The position numbers and the translations under genes are program-made. From an uncultured Oscillospiraceae bacterium (GTDB lineage Bacteria; Bacillota; Clostridia; Oscillospirales; Ruminococcaceae), in the NCBI GenBank assembly GCA_934456315.1, contig CAKSHG010000003.1, forward strand, positions 1 through 35,272: a DNA stretch of 35,272 nucleotides. Reading direction: 5' to 3'. Positions 1-9,038 of this stretch are shown piece by piece (position 1 is the stretch's first letter; each line of letters begins with the position of its first letter). Under the pieces are notes generated by a model. It searched no databases, was not told where the DNA came from, and saw only the letters and a program-made list of their open reading frames with translations.

Positions 1-106
1 AACTTTATTCTAGCAGTTTTTGGTCTATCTCTCAACCTTTTTTCTTAACTTTGTCCAATATCTATTGTAGCACTACATTGTTCCGCAAAATGTCACCTGA
101 TTTTCA

Positions 107-135
107 TTGACAAATACCCGATATAGTGGTATAAT
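107..135 (+). promoter_or_regulatory. Consensus sigma-A-type promoter for the rSAM-ruv operon
   Basis: TTGACA (107-112) and TATAAT (130-135) are separated by exactly 17 bases, a full match to the vegetative consensus. The first start codon lies 34 bases beyond the -10 box, preceded by AAGAGG at 155-160. It probably drives the packed run through ruvC, ruvA, ruvB and glmM, since no later promoter or terminator is obvious before 10610. The sequence upstream (1-106) is AT-rich and shows no gene. Confidence 0.85.
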
Positions 136-169
136 AAAATGAATATTTGTATTCAAGAGGTGTTTATAA

Positions 170-787
170 ATGACTATTTTTTACAAATTCGACGGTCAGA
201 TGTACATTAATATAACAAACGGCTGTCCCTGCAACTGCGTGTTCTGCCTGCGGAATAATTCCGACTCCGTAAAGGACAACGACAGCCTCTGGCTGGAGCA
301 CGAACCCTCCTTCGAGGAGATCGTGGACGCTTACGAGAAGTTCGACAAGACAGGCTGCACCCACGCGATATTCTGCGGATACGGCGAGCCTACCGTCCGC
401 GCGGACATGCTCGTTAAGACCGCGCAGTATATCCGGGAGCACTCCGACATGAAGATACGCCTGAATACCAACGGGCTTGTCCGCATGATACACCCCGGTT
501 TCGATATCGGGCAGTTCCGGGGGCTCATCGACGTTGCCTCCATCAGCCTCAACGCCCCGGACGCAAAGCGCTACAACGAGGTCACAAGACCGCATTTCGG
601 CGAGCCTGCGTTCCAGGCTATGCTGGATTTCGCCCGGGATATGAAGGATATGGGCGTTCAGGTGAAGTTCACCGTTGTTGACGTTATCACAAAGGACGAG
701 ATAGACCGCTGTCAGCAGCTTGCGGACAGCATGGGGATACCGCTTAGGGTACGCGAATACATCTCCGACAACGAAAGCTACACATGA
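170..787 (+). CDS. Radical SAM protein, TatD-associated family
   Basis: A 205-residue radical SAM enzyme. The iron-sulfur motif CxxxCxxC is at C19, C23 and C26 (within CPCNCVFC), which would bind the [4Fe-4S] cluster that cleaves S-adenosylmethionine. A GYGEPT segment near residue 70 fits the glycine-rich SAM-binding region, and LNTNG near residue 100 is typical of the fold. The small size and the absence of auxiliary cysteine clusters fit the group annotated as 'radical SAM protein, TatD family-associated'. Its reaction is not known. The start is supported by AAGAGG nine bases upstream. It overlaps ruvC by ATGA, implying translational coupling. There is no tatD gene in the window. Confidence 0.8.
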   Translation: MTIFYKFDGQMYINITNGCPCNCVFCLRNNSDSVKDNDSLWLEHEPSFEEIVDAYEKFDKTGCTHAIFCGYGEPTVRADMLVKTAQYIREHSDMKIRLNTNGLVRMIHPGFDIGQFRGLIDVASISLNAPDAKRYNEVTRPHFGEPAFQAMLDFARDMKDMGVQVKFTVVDVITKDEIDRCQQLADSMGIPLRVREYISDNESYT

Positions 788-1335
788 GGGTAATCGGTAT
801 CGACCCGGGCTACGCCATCGTGGGCTACGGAGTGCTGGACTACGAAAAAACGCGGTTCTCCGTGGTGAACTACGGCGCGATAACCACTGCGGCGGGCACC
901 AGCTTTGACCGCCGTCTGATGGAGATATACGACGACATGTGCACCGTGCTCGACATGTTCAAGCCGGACTGCATGTCCATCGAAAAGCTCTATTTCACCA
1001 ACAACAAGACCACCGGCATAGACGTCGCGCAGGCGCGCGGGATCATTCTGCTGACAGCGGTGCAGCGCGATATCGAGATCTACGAGTACACCCCCATGCA
1101 GGTCAAGCAGGCGGTCGTCGGCTACGGAAAGGCTGAAAAGCACCAGGTTCAGGAGATGGTCAGGAATATCCTCCATCTGAACGAGATACCAAAGCCCGAC
1201 GACACTGCGGACGCTGTTGCGCTCGCAATATGCCACGGGCATTCCAGCGGGTCGCAGCTCTCAAGGCTCATCGCAAAGGCGACTGAAAACGACGGCGCGA
1301 TGGGGAAGATATACCACAGAAATGACAAGAGGTAA
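784..1335 (+). CDS. ruvC: Crossover junction endodeoxyribonuclease RuvC
   Basis: A 183-residue Holliday-junction resolvase with the RNase H-like fold. The acidic catalytic residues are visible: D7 in the N-terminal IDPG motif, E67 in MSIEKLYF, and D140 with D143 in the DDTADA segment. The length is normal for RuvC. It nicks symmetrical strands of the junction after RuvAB branch migration in recombination repair. The start overlaps the preceding stop (ATGA), and ruvA follows after 5 bases. Having ruvC, ruvA and ruvB in one run supports the assignment. Confidence 0.97.
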   Translation: MRVIGIDPGYAIVGYGVLDYEKTRFSVVNYGAITTAAGTSFDRRLMEIYDDMCTVLDMFKPDCMSIEKLYFTNNKTTGIDVAQARGIILLTAVQRDIEIYEYTPMQVKQAVVGYGKAEKHQVQEMVRNILHLNEIPKPDDTADAVALAICHGHSSGSQLSRLIAKATENDGAMGKIYHRNDKR

Positions 1336-1340
1336 AATCC

Positions 1341-1940
1341 ATGATATACAGCTTACATGGCGAACTTATCCATACGGAGCCTAATCTCGCGGTGGTTGAA
1401 TGCGGGGGAGTAGGCTACGCCTGCCGCACCACGATGAACACGCTCAAGCAGATAGGAAGCAGCGGGGAAGTCAGGCTGTTCACGCAGCTGAACGTCCGCG
1501 AGGACGCGGTCGAGCTTTTCGGCTTCGCTGACACGGCGGAATTGCAGGCGTTCAGGCAGCTCACTTCCGTTTCCGGCGTGGGACCCAAGGCGGCGCTCGC
1601 GATCCTGTCCGACCTCACCCCCTCCAGGCTGGCGCTGTGCATCACCACCGGCGACAGCAAGACCCTGACCCGCTCCCCGGGCATCGGCAACAAGATAGCC
1701 CAGCGTATCGTGATGGAGCTCAAGGACAAGGTCGCAAAGGAGCAGCACATCTCCGCGTCCGATTTCGGCACCGAGCCGGTCACCGCTGCGGCGGTCGGCG
1801 GGAATGCCGCAGCGGAGGCTGTCACAGCGCTGTGCGTGCTGGGATTCGCACTTCCGCAGGCGCAGGCGGCTCTCGCCGGAGCCGACCCGGACAGCAGCGT
1901 TGAGGAGCTTATCAAGTACGCGCTCAAGCATTTGGGCTGA
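1341..1940 (+). CDS. ruvA: Holliday junction branch migration protein RuvA
   Basis: A 199-residue protein with the three-part RuvA plan: an N-terminal OB-fold starting MIYSLHGEL, two helix-hairpin-helix motifs (around SVSGVGPKAAL at 76-86 and SPGIGNKIAQRI at 112-123), and a C-terminal helical domain of about 50 residues that would contact RuvB. It forms the tetramer that holds the four-way junction flat while RuvB pumps DNA. AAGAGG sits eight bases before the ATG. An alanine-rich linker at about 140-160 joins the core to the third domain. Confidence 0.97.
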   Translation: MIYSLHGELIHTEPNLAVVECGGVGYACRTTMNTLKQIGSSGEVRLFTQLNVREDAVELFGFADTAELQAFRQLTSVSGVGPKAALAILSDLTPSRLALCITTGDSKTLTRSPGIGNKIAQRIVMELKDKVAKEQHISASDFGTEPVTAAAVGGNAAAEAVTALCVLGFALPQAQAALAGADPDSSVEELIKYALKHLG

Positions 1941-1973
1941 TTTCGAAATTTATGGCGGCGGGAGGTGAGCGCC

Positions 1974-2912
1974 TTGAAAAAGGACTTCGATGTTCTCGAG
2001 AAGATATTCATGATAATCGCGCTGTGCGAGGCAGTGTTCTTCGTGCTGTTCGTTATGGCGGGGGACGACGACCGCTACAAGGTGATGTGCATGACCGGCG
2101 TTGTCGTTGCAGGCGCAACTGCGGTCATCATGGCGATGGCATCGCTGCTCGCTCAACTTAAAATCGTATTGTCGGACCGCAGGGCTGCCCGCCGGGCGCT
2201 CGGAAAGCACGGACTCCGCGTAATGCTGCACGACGAGGGCGCCCGCTGCGCGTACAAGGGTATCCTCATGCTGACGAAAGGACGCCTGCCCGAGGCGGAG
2301 GAGCGCCTGATGAGGGCGCTTAGCCTTTCGGATAACCGTCAGAACCAGCATTTCTGCATTGAGTGGCTGATAAAGCTCTACGAAGCGCAGGACAACGACG
2401 GCAAGCTGATGTGGGCTTTCCGCAAGGCTGTGGAGATGGCTCCAGACGACCCGGACGCGCAGTCCCGGCTGGGTCACGCCTACTACAACGAGGGCAGGCT
2501 AAGCAACGCGGAATACTGCTTTGAGCAGTCGCTGCGCTACGACCCGAATTACGGCTACGCCTACTACAGTCTGGCGACCATCTACACGCTGCGCGGCGAG
2601 GACGAAAGGGCGCTGGAAACGCTCAAAAAGCTGGTGACTATCCAGGAGAACCACCCGCTCGTCTACGCCGAGCTTGCCACCTGGTACGCAATGCACGACG
2701 ACGAGAAGAACGCCGAGGAAGCCTACGACAAGGCGATACTCTGCGGCTACAAGGACCCCGTGGAGCTTTCAAAGCGCATGACCGCGCTGCGCATGTTCAA
2801 CCATGCGGAGAACGCCTCCGGCGCCGACCTGCCGCGGGATTACTACAGATACATCGAAAAGGAAGAATCCGAGGAAACAGTAAAGGAAGATACAGATGCT
2901 GGAAATGTCTGA
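1974..2912 (+). CDS. Membrane-anchored TPR protein between ruvA and ruvB
   Basis: A 312-residue protein from the preferred TTG start at 1974. GGAGG at 1961-1965 is eight bases before that TTG but overlaps the in-frame GTG at 1965, so the GTG is unlikely. Two hydrophobic segments (about residues 11-29 and 38-58) are followed by a soluble region with several tetratricopeptide-type helical pairs (about 90-270; for example [24 protein letters not shown], in two overlapping halves). The C-terminus is acidic. It probably presents a protein-binding TPR scaffold on the cytoplasmic side of the membrane. The partner is unknown. It overlaps ruvB by 17 bases, so the two are likely co-translated. A role in recombination is only suggested by position. 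Confidence 0.7.
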   Translation: MKKDFDVLEKIFMIIALCEAVFFVLFVMAGDDDRYKVMCMTGVVVAGATAVIMAMASLLAQLKIVLSDRRAARRALGKHGLRVMLHDEGARCAYKGILMLTKGRLPEAEERLMRALSLSDNRQNQHFCIEWLIKLYEAQDNDGKLMWAFRKAVEMAPDDPDAQSRLGHAYYNEGRLSNAEYCFEQSLRYDPNYGYAYYSLATIYTLRGEDERALETLKKLVTIQENHPLVYAELATWYAMHDDEKNAEEAYDKAILCGYKDPVELSKRMTALRMFNHAENASGADLPRDYYRYIEKEESEETVKEDTDAGNV

Positions 2913-3948
2913 ATTCAAGGGTGAACCGGAGCGCAGTAACAGAATAGTCGAGCCGGAATATAATGAAACAGATACCGATATCGAATACTCCCTGCGCCCG
3001 AAGGCGCTTGACGAGTACATCGGTCAGGATAAGGTCAAGGAGAACATGAAGGTCTACATCGAGGCTGCGAAGAAGCGCGGCGAGTGTCTTGACCATGTCC
3101 TGCTGTACGGTCCTCCCGGACTTGGCAAGACCACCCTCTCCTGCATAATCGCAAACGAGATGGGCGTCAATATCCGCGTGACCTCCGGACCCGCCATCGA
3201 AAAGGCGGGCGACCTGGCGGCGCTGCTGACCAACCTCCAGCCCAACGACGTGCTTTTCATCGACGAGATACACCGCCTTTCCCGGCAGGTGGAGGAGGTG
3301 CTTTACCCCGCGATGGAGGACTACGTCCTGGATATAATCATGGGCAACGGTCCGTCGGCGCGTTCGATACGCATAGATCTGCCGAAGTTCACGCTGATAG
3401 GCGCTACTACGCGCTCCGGACAGCTTTCCGCGCCGCTGCGCGACAGGTTCGGCGTTATCCAGCGGCTGGAGCTGTACTCTCCGGAGGAGCTGTGCACCAT
3501 CGTGCAGCGCTCGGCTGTGATCCTCGCGATACCCTGCACCAAGGACGGCGCGATGGAGATCGCAAAGCGCTCCAGGGGAACGCCGCGTATCGCAAATCGC
3601 CTGCTGAAGCGCGTCCGCGACTACGCCGAGGTCCTCGGCGACGGCAGGATAACGCAGGAGCTTGCGGATATCGCGCTCGGTCGTGAGGATATCGACCATC
3701 TGGGGCTTGACCGCCTGGACAGACGCTTCCTTGAGATGATAATCAAGGGCTACAACGGCGGTCCTGTCGGTCTGGAAACGCTGGCTTCCGCCCTCGGCGA
3801 GGAGTCGGTCACGCTGGAGGAAGTCTGCGAGCCGTTCCTCATGCAGCTGGGATTCATCGCGAGGACGCCCCGCGGGCGTACCGCGACGGCGCTCGCCTAC
3901 AAGCACCTGGGGATACTCCAGGACGGTCAGCAGACCTTTGATTTTTGA
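2896..3948 (+). CDS. ruvB: Holliday junction branch migration helicase RuvB
   Basis: A 350-residue AAA+ motor. Walker A is GPPGLGKT (72-79), Walker B is FIDEIH with D123/E124, and the sensor/arginine-finger region is [17 protein letters not shown] (170-186). The C-terminal winged helix (about 275-340) contains the RTPRGR segment typical of RuvB. It forms hexamers that drive branch migration with RuvA. GGAAG at 2885-2889 favours the ATG at 2896 over the in-frame ATG at 2905. The N-terminal 25 residues are longer than in E. coli, as in other Firmicutes. Confidence 0.97.
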   Translation: MLEMSEFKGEPERSNRIVEPEYNETDTDIEYSLRPKALDEYIGQDKVKENMKVYIEAAKKRGECLDHVLLYGPPGLGKTTLSCIIANEMGVNIRVTSGPAIEKAGDLAALLTNLQPNDVLFIDEIHRLSRQVEEVLYPAMEDYVLDIIMGNGPSARSIRIDLPKFTLIGATTRSGQLSAPLRDRFGVIQRLELYSPEELCTIVQRSAVILAIPCTKDGAMEIAKRSRGTPRIANRLLKRVRDYAEVLGDGRITQELADIALGREDIDHLGLDRLDRRFLEMIIKGYNGGPVGLETLASALGEESVTLEEVCEPFLMQLGFIARTPRGRTATALAYKHLGILQDGQQTFDF

Positions 3949-3987
3949 GCATTCACTAATTAAATATACATAACGGGGGCAATAATA

Positions 3988-5349
3988 ATGGGAAGAATTT
4001 TCGGCACGGACGGCGCGCGCGGCGTTGCGGTCACTGAACTCACCTGTGAAAGAGCGATGGAGATAGGCAGGGCGGCGGCTTACGTCCTCACAAAGGAGAG
4101 CGGCAAGGCTCACCCTAACATCATCGTCGGCATGGATACCCGCATTTCCTCGAAGATACTTGAGGCTGCGCTGTCAGCCGGGTTGGCGTCGGTCGGCGCA
4201 AATGCGCTGCTTCTGGGCGTTGTGCCTACTCCGGCGGTGGCTTACCTTGTTAAGCAGTACAACGCGGATGCCGGCGTTATGATCTCCGCGTCGCATAATA
4301 CCGTTGAATACAACGGTATCAAGCTGTTTTCCTCCGAGGGATTCAAGCTCCCGGACAGCGTCGAGGAGGAGATAGAGGAGCTTATCCTCGACAGAAAGGG
4401 CGAGATAAAACTCCGCGACGGCGTTGACGTCGGCAGGATAACCCGCCTTAGCAGCGCTTGCAGCGACTATATCCAGCATATCCGGGACTGCGCCGGCGCG
4501 GGTCATTATGCGGGCGTCAATCAGAGATTCGTTTTCGACTGCGCTAACGGCAGCTCCGCAGCCACGGCGCGCAAGCTGTTCGCTTACCTCGGAACGGGCT
4601 GCGAGTTCATCGCAGACGAGCCGGACGGCACCAACATCAACGACAACTGCGGCTCCACGCATATCGAGCAGCTCTGCGAGTATGTAAGGAGCGGCGGCAT
4701 GGATGCCGGATTCGCATTCGACGGCGACGCGGACAGGTGCCTTGCGGTCGACGAAAACGGAAAGGTCATCGACGGCGACCGTATCATCGCGGTGCTCGCA
4801 AAGCGCATGAAGGAAAAGCGCATTCTCAAGGGCGACGCGGCTGTCGTTACCGTCATGAGCAACCTCGGATTCCATGATTTCATGAAGGACAACGGTATCA
4901 AGACCGTCTGCGCCAAGGTCGGCGACAGGTATGTCCTCGAGGAAATGCAGCGCAGCGGCTACAACATCGGCGGCGAGCAGTCCGGGCATATAATCTTGCT
5001 CGACCACGCGACCACCGGCGACGGTCAGCTCACTGCGGCAATGCTCATCAAGGTGATGCAGGAAACCGGAAAATCCTTGTCGCAGCTCTGCGAGGGCATC
5101 GAGGATTACCCGCAGCTGCTGGTGAACGTCAGGATAACCGAGAGCGGCAAGGGCAAGTGGAACAAGGTCCCGGCGATAACCGACTGCATTTCCGCAGCGG
5201 AAAGGGAGCTTGCCGGAAACGGCAGGGTGCTCGTCCGGGAGAGCGGCACGGAGCCGCTGGTCCGCGTTATGGTCGAGGGCAAGGACATGGAAATGGTAAA
5301 GCGGCTGGCTGACTCCATCGCGGAGGAAGTAAAGCGCAGCCTTACCTGA
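3988..5349 (+). CDS. glmM: Phosphoglucosamine mutase GlmM
   Basis: A 453-residue alpha-D-phosphohexomutase that interconverts glucosamine-6-phosphate and glucosamine-1-phosphate on the way to UDP-GlcNAc and peptidoglycan. All four signature loops are present: the phosphoserine loop ISASHN (S102), the metal loop FDGDADR (about residue 245), the sugar-specificity loop GGEQSGH (about 331), and the phosphate-binding loop RESGTEPLVR (about 418). It starts MGRIFGTDGARG, typical of GlmM. A purine-rich AACGGGGG precedes the ATG. The gap from ruvB is 39 bases with no terminator visible, so it may share the ruv transcript. Confidence 0.96.
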   Translation: MGRIFGTDGARGVAVTELTCERAMEIGRAAAYVLTKESGKAHPNIIVGMDTRISSKILEAALSAGLASVGANALLLGVVPTPAVAYLVKQYNADAGVMISASHNTVEYNGIKLFSSEGFKLPDSVEEEIEELILDRKGEIKLRDGVDVGRITRLSSACSDYIQHIRDCAGAGHYAGVNQRFVFDCANGSSAATARKLFAYLGTGCEFIADEPDGTNINDNCGSTHIEQLCEYVRSGGMDAGFAFDGDADRCLAVDENGKVIDGDRIIAVLAKRMKEKRILKGDAAVVTVMSNLGFHDFMKDNGIKTVCAKVGDRYVLEEMQRSGYNIGGEQSGHIILLDHATTGDGQLTAAMLIKVMQETGKSLSQLCEGIEDYPQLLVNVRITESGKGKWNKVPAITDCISAAERELAGNGRVLVRESGTEPLVRVMVEGKDMEMVKRLADSIAEEVKRSLT

Positions 5350-5359
5350 CGGAGGAACG

Positions 5360-5719
5360 ATGTTAGTTTGTGCAAATAACGGGAACTTTCCCGCAAACGA
5401 TATAGAGGAACTCAAGACCGCGCTGAATGCGGCGTGCGGTGAGATATGGCTCGGCGAGGGCACGGATTCCTACCCCTGCATGGCGATACTCTGCTGCGAG
5501 GACGGCGCGTCCATCAACTATTTCGAGAGCGAGGGCGGCACCGCGTATGTTACCATCGGCGACAAGCGGCTCCACGGGACGATAGACGTCAACATCGACG
5601 GCGAGGTCTATCAGCTCAACCGCGGGCAGATAGTCCCGGAAAACAAGATACTCGAGATAGCCGAGGCATTCATGAATGAAATGAAACTTCCGGAGTGCGT
5701 TGAGTGGGAGAAGATCTGA
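5360..5719 (+). CDS. Small Imm1-like protein
   Basis: A 119-residue soluble protein with a good ribosome site (GGAGGAA) before ATG 5360. The arrangement resembles the Imm1 immunity-protein family: a strand-rich middle part with an ESEGGTAYVTIGD segment, and a C-terminal helix ending in the pattern 'AEAFMNE...LPECVEW', where Imm1 proteins carry a similar F...P..hxW ending. Imm1 proteins neutralise polymorphic toxins of the deaminase and nuclease type, but no toxin gene is adjacent here, so it would be an orphan. The family call is from pattern memory only. Confidence 0.5.
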   Translation: MLVCANNGNFPANDIEELKTALNAACGEIWLGEGTDSYPCMAILCCEDGASINYFESEGGTAYVTIGDKRLHGTIDVNIDGEVYQLNRGQIVPENKILEIAEAFMNEMKLPECVEWEKI

Positions 5720-5722
5720 AAT

Positions 5723-6355
5723 ATGCCGTTTGATTTCAAAAAGGAATATAAAGAGTTCTATATGCCGCCAAAGAAGCCGGGTATCGTAAACGTTCCAAAG
5801 ATGAACTACATTACAGTTCGCGGGACGGGCGACCCCAACAGCGAAAGCGGCGAGTACAAGGAATCTATCGGGCTGCTGTATGCGGTCGCGTTCACTATAA
5901 AGATGAGCAAGATGGGCAGCCACAGAATAGATGGGTATTTCGATTATGTAGTTCCGCCGCTGGAGGGATTCTGGTGGCAGGACGGTTCGGATTCCATCGA
6001 CTATTCCCATAAGGAGGATTTCCACTTCATTTCGGCGATAAGGCTTCCTGATTTTGTCACTGCCGATGAATTTAACTGGGCGGTCGGGGAAGCTTCCAGA
6101 AAGAAGAAGCTTGATCTTTCTAAAGTTGAGTTTTTCCCCTATGATGAGGGACTTTGCGTGCAGTGCATGCATATCGGTTCGTATGACGACGAGCCGAAAA
6201 CAATAGAGGCTATGCATGAGTATGCGGTACAGAATGGTTATGTTCCGGATATATGCGCTGAACGCTTGCACCATGAGATATATCTTTCAGACCCGCGAAA
6301 ATGTGCGCCGGAAAGGTTAAAGACTGTTGTTCGCCACCCTGTCAAAGTCGGGTAA
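5723..6355 (+). CDS. GyrI-like small-molecule-binding domain protein
   Basis: A 210-residue protein whose sequence matches the stand-alone GyrI-like (SOUL/GyrI superfamily) proteins of Firmicutes. Visible features are an N-terminal VNVPKMNYITVRGTGDPN segment, a GLLYAVAFTIK helix, then VPPLEGFWW, and a C-terminal YLSDPRK followed by basic residues. There is no DNA-binding domain. Family members bind hydrophobic or cationic small molecules, and some hydrolyse thioesters or epoxides. The substrate here is unknown. It starts three bases after the previous stop, so it is probably co-transcribed with the Imm1-like gene. Confidence 0.75.
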   Translation: MPFDFKKEYKEFYMPPKKPGIVNVPKMNYITVRGTGDPNSESGEYKESIGLLYAVAFTIKMSKMGSHRIDGYFDYVVPPLEGFWWQDGSDSIDYSHKEDFHFISAIRLPDFVTADEFNWAVGEASRKKKLDLSKVEFFPYDEGLCVQCMHIGSYDDEPKTIEAMHEYAVQNGYVPDICAERLHHEIYLSDPRKCAPERLKTVVRHPVKVG

Positions 6356-6386
6356 GTAAGAACAACTAGGAACAGAGGACAAAAGA

Positions 6387-7250
6387 ATGAGATTATCAGA
6401 CAAGTGGCAGGACTACTGCCTTATCGACACATCAGACGGCGAGCGGCTGGAGCGCTGGGGCGACGTCACGCTTATCCGACCCGATCCGCAGATAATCTGG
6501 AAATGCACCGGCGAGGCTCCCGAGTGGCGCACTGCTCATGCAAAGTACAACCGCTCCTCCTCCGGGGGAGGCTCCTGGGATTACCGCAGGAAGCTCCCGG
6601 AGAGCTGGCAGATAAAGTACGGCGAGCTTACCTTCATGGTAAAGCCCACCGGATTCAAGCACACCGGGCTTTTCCCGGAGCAGGCGGTCAACTGGGACTA
6701 CTGCATGAACGCGATACGCTCCGCAGACCGACCGATAAACGTGCTGAACCTGTTCGCCTACACCGGCGGCGCGACCCTCGCGTGCGCTGCGGCGGGGGCT
6801 TCGGTATGCCACGTCGACGCAGTTAAGGGCATGGTGGACTGGGCGCGCACCAATGCGAAGCTCTCCGGGCTTTCGGACAAGCCGATACGCTGGATAGTCG
6901 ACGACGCGCAGAAGTTCATCAATCGCGAGATTCGCCGCGGAAACCACTACGACGGAATCATTCTCGACCCTCCCAGCTACGGCAGGGGCACGAACGGTGA
7001 GATGTGGAAGCTGGAGGACTGCATTTACGACCTGATGGAGGGCTGCACACAGCTGCTGTCGGACAAGCCGCTGTTCGTTCTGCTGAACAGCTACACGACC
7101 GGGCTTTCCGCAAGCGTTATGAGCTACCTGCTGCAAATGACCGTCGGCAAGCGGTTCGACATCACGGTGGATTCCCAGGAGATAGGGCTGCCGGTAAGGC
7201 AGACCGGTATGGCGCTCCCGGCGGGAAGCACTGCGATAGTACATTTTTGA
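6387..7250 (+). CDS. Class I SAM-dependent (rRNA-type) methyltransferase
   Basis: A 287-residue methyltransferase of the RlmI/RlmK-like group. Motif I is NLFAYTGGATLA (121-132). The acidic residue in CHVDAVKGMVDWA contacts SAM. D173 in VDDAQKF is the next acidic contact, and the catalytic motif IV is DPPSYGRG (194-201). The N-terminal PUA domain of RlmI is absent, so it is shorter than the E. coli enzyme. The likely substrate is a base in 23S rRNA, but this is inference from the family. GAGGAC lies before the ATG. Confidence 0.8.
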   Translation: MRLSDKWQDYCLIDTSDGERLERWGDVTLIRPDPQIIWKCTGEAPEWRTAHAKYNRSSSGGGSWDYRRKLPESWQIKYGELTFMVKPTGFKHTGLFPEQAVNWDYCMNAIRSADRPINVLNLFAYTGGATLACAAAGASVCHVDAVKGMVDWARTNAKLSGLSDKPIRWIVDDAQKFINREIRRGNHYDGIILDPPSYGRGTNGEMWKLEDCIYDLMEGCTQLLSDKPLFVLLNSYTTGLSASVMSYLLQMTVGKRFDITVDSQEIGLPVRQTGMALPAGSTAIVHF

Positions 7251-7267
7251 GATAACGGGTGAAGCAC

Positions 7268-9019
7268 TTGAACATTATAGAAGTAGAGAACCTTTCCTTT
7301 GATTACATCGCCTACAACGAGGACGGCAAGGAGGTCAGCCGCAATCCGGTGCTGAAGGACGTTTCGCTGAACGTCCCGGAGGGGCAGTTCCTTGCGATCC
7401 TGGGTCACAACGGCTGCGGAAAGTCCACGCTTGCGAAGCATTTCAACGCGATACTCACGCCGACCTCCGGCAGGGTCACGGTCGCAGGTATCGACACCTC
7501 CGATGAGAACAGGCTGTTCGATATCCGGCAGACCGTCGGAATGGTGTTCCAGAATCCGGACAACCAGCTTGTCGCGACCATCGTCGAGGAGGACGTTGCG
7601 TTCGCGCCGGAGAATATGGGAGTCCCGCAGCCAGAGATACGTCAGCGGGTAGACGACGCGCTCAAGCAGGTGGATATGTACGAATACCGCGAGCACGCTC
7701 CGCACCAGCTCTCCGGCGGTCAGAAACAGCGCGTAGCCATTGCGGGCGTTATCGCCATGCAGCCGCGCTGTATCGTAATGGACGAGCCTACCGCGATGCT
7801 CGACCCCAAGGGCAGGCGGGAGGTCATGCAGACTATCCACACGCTCAACCGCGAAAAGGGCATAACTGTCGTCCTCATCACGCATTATATGGACGAGGCG
7901 GCGCAGGCTGACCGCGTCGTCGTGATGGACGGCGGCAACATCATCATGGACGACGTTCCGAAGAAGATATTCTCCCAGGTGAAGAAGCTGCGCTCCGTCG
8001 GTCTGGACGTCCCGCAGGTGACTGAACTTTGCGAGGAGCTTCGCGAAAATGGCGTTGACATTTCCACGGAAATAATCGGCGAGCAGGAATGCGCCGAGGC
8101 TCTGTTCAACCTCACAAAAGGCAGGAGCGCGGAGCTTCCGGCGGTTTCAGACGCTGCGGAGGACGACAGGCGCCCGGTAGTCCTGGAATGCGACAAGGTG
8201 ACCTACAAGTACAGCATCGGCACTCCGTTCGAAAAGACTGCGGTCAACAGCGTTGACCTACAGATACGCCAGGGGGAGTTCGTCGGGATAATCGGTCACA
8301 CCGGAAGCGGTAAATCCACGCTGATACAGCATTTCAACGGGCTTGTAAAGCCGACCTCCGGTCGTGTGCTGGTGGACGGCGCCGACATCTGGAGCAAGGA
8401 AGTAAATATCCGGGATATCCGGTTCAAGGTGGGACTGGTTTTCCAGTATTCGGAACATCAGCTGTTCGAGGAAACGGTCGCAAAGGACATCGCCTACGGT
8501 CCGAAGAACATGGGGCTTTCCGACGAGGAGATACAGAAGCGCGTGCGCAGCGCCGCAGAGAGCATGGATATCGTCCACCTGCTGGACAGGTCGCCGTTTG
8601 AGCTTTCCGGCGGTCAGCAGCGCAGGGTCGCGCTGGCGGGCGTCCTCGCGATGGATCCGGAGGTGCTTATCCTCGACGAGCCTGCGGCGGGACTGGATCC
8701 CAAGGGTCGTGATAAGATCCTCGCGCAGATAAAGCAGTACCACGACCAGTACGGAAAGACGATCCTGCTGGTTTCCCACTCGATGGAGGACATCGTGAAG
8801 TTCGCAGGGAAGGTGCTCGTTATGAACAAGAGCCGCCTGTTCTGCTACGACACGGTGGACAGAGTGTTCGCGCGGACGGACGAGCTTGCGAAGATCGGTC
8901 TTGACGTCCCGCAGATAACAAGAATGAGCCATATCCTGAAGTCCCTCGGGACGGATATCGGGAATGACATCTACACCACACAGAGAGCGGCGGAGAGGCT
9001 GCTCCCGCTGATAAGATAA
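7268..9019 (+). CDS. ecfA: ECF transporter ATPase, EcfA1-EcfA2 fusion
   Basis: Two complete ABC ATPase domains in one 583-residue chain. The first has Walker [10 protein letters not shown] (about 46-54), signature LSGGQKQR (about 148) and Walker B IVMDEP (about 169). The second has Walker [10 protein letters not shown] (about 342), signature LSGGQQRR (about 445) and Walker B LILDEP (about 466). Most ECF vitamin transporters use two separate genes for this pair. The chain would power vitamin or metal uptake together with EcfT, encoded next, and an S-component encoded elsewhere. The TTG at 7268 is preferred because GGGTG lies about seven bases upstream, whereas the GTG at 7259 lies within that site. 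Confidence 0.93.
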   Translation: MNIIEVENLSFDYIAYNEDGKEVSRNPVLKDVSLNVPEGQFLAILGHNGCGKSTLAKHFNAILTPTSGRVTVAGIDTSDENRLFDIRQTVGMVFQNPDNQLVATIVEEDVAFAPENMGVPQPEIRQRVDDALKQVDMYEYREHAPHQLSGGQKQRVAIAGVIAMQPRCIVMDEPTAMLDPKGRREVMQTIHTLNREKGITVVLITHYMDEAAQADRVVVMDGGNIIMDDVPKKIFSQVKKLRSVGLDVPQVTELCEELRENGVDISTEIIGEQECAEALFNLTKGRSAELPAVSDAAEDDRRPVVLECDKVTYKYSIGTPFEKTAVNSVDLQIRQGEFVGIIGHTGSGKSTLIQHFNGLVKPTSGRVLVDGADIWSKEVNIRDIRFKVGLVFQYSEHQLFEETVAKDIAYGPKNMGLSDEEIQKRVRSAAESMDIVHLLDRSPFELSGGQQRRVALAGVLAMDPEVLILDEPAAGLDPKGRDKILAQIKQYHDQYGKTILLVSHSMEDIVKFAGKVLVMNKSRLFCYDTVDRVFARTDELAKIGLDVPQITRMSHILKSLGTDIGNDIYTTQRAAERLLPLIR

Positions 9020-9038
9020 GTAAGGACTAGAACAAAAG

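Noticed and set aside
2797..4113. 438-residue minus-strand ORF across ruvB
   Set aside because: Shadow of ruvB and its neighbours; the + strand frame has all RuvB motifs.
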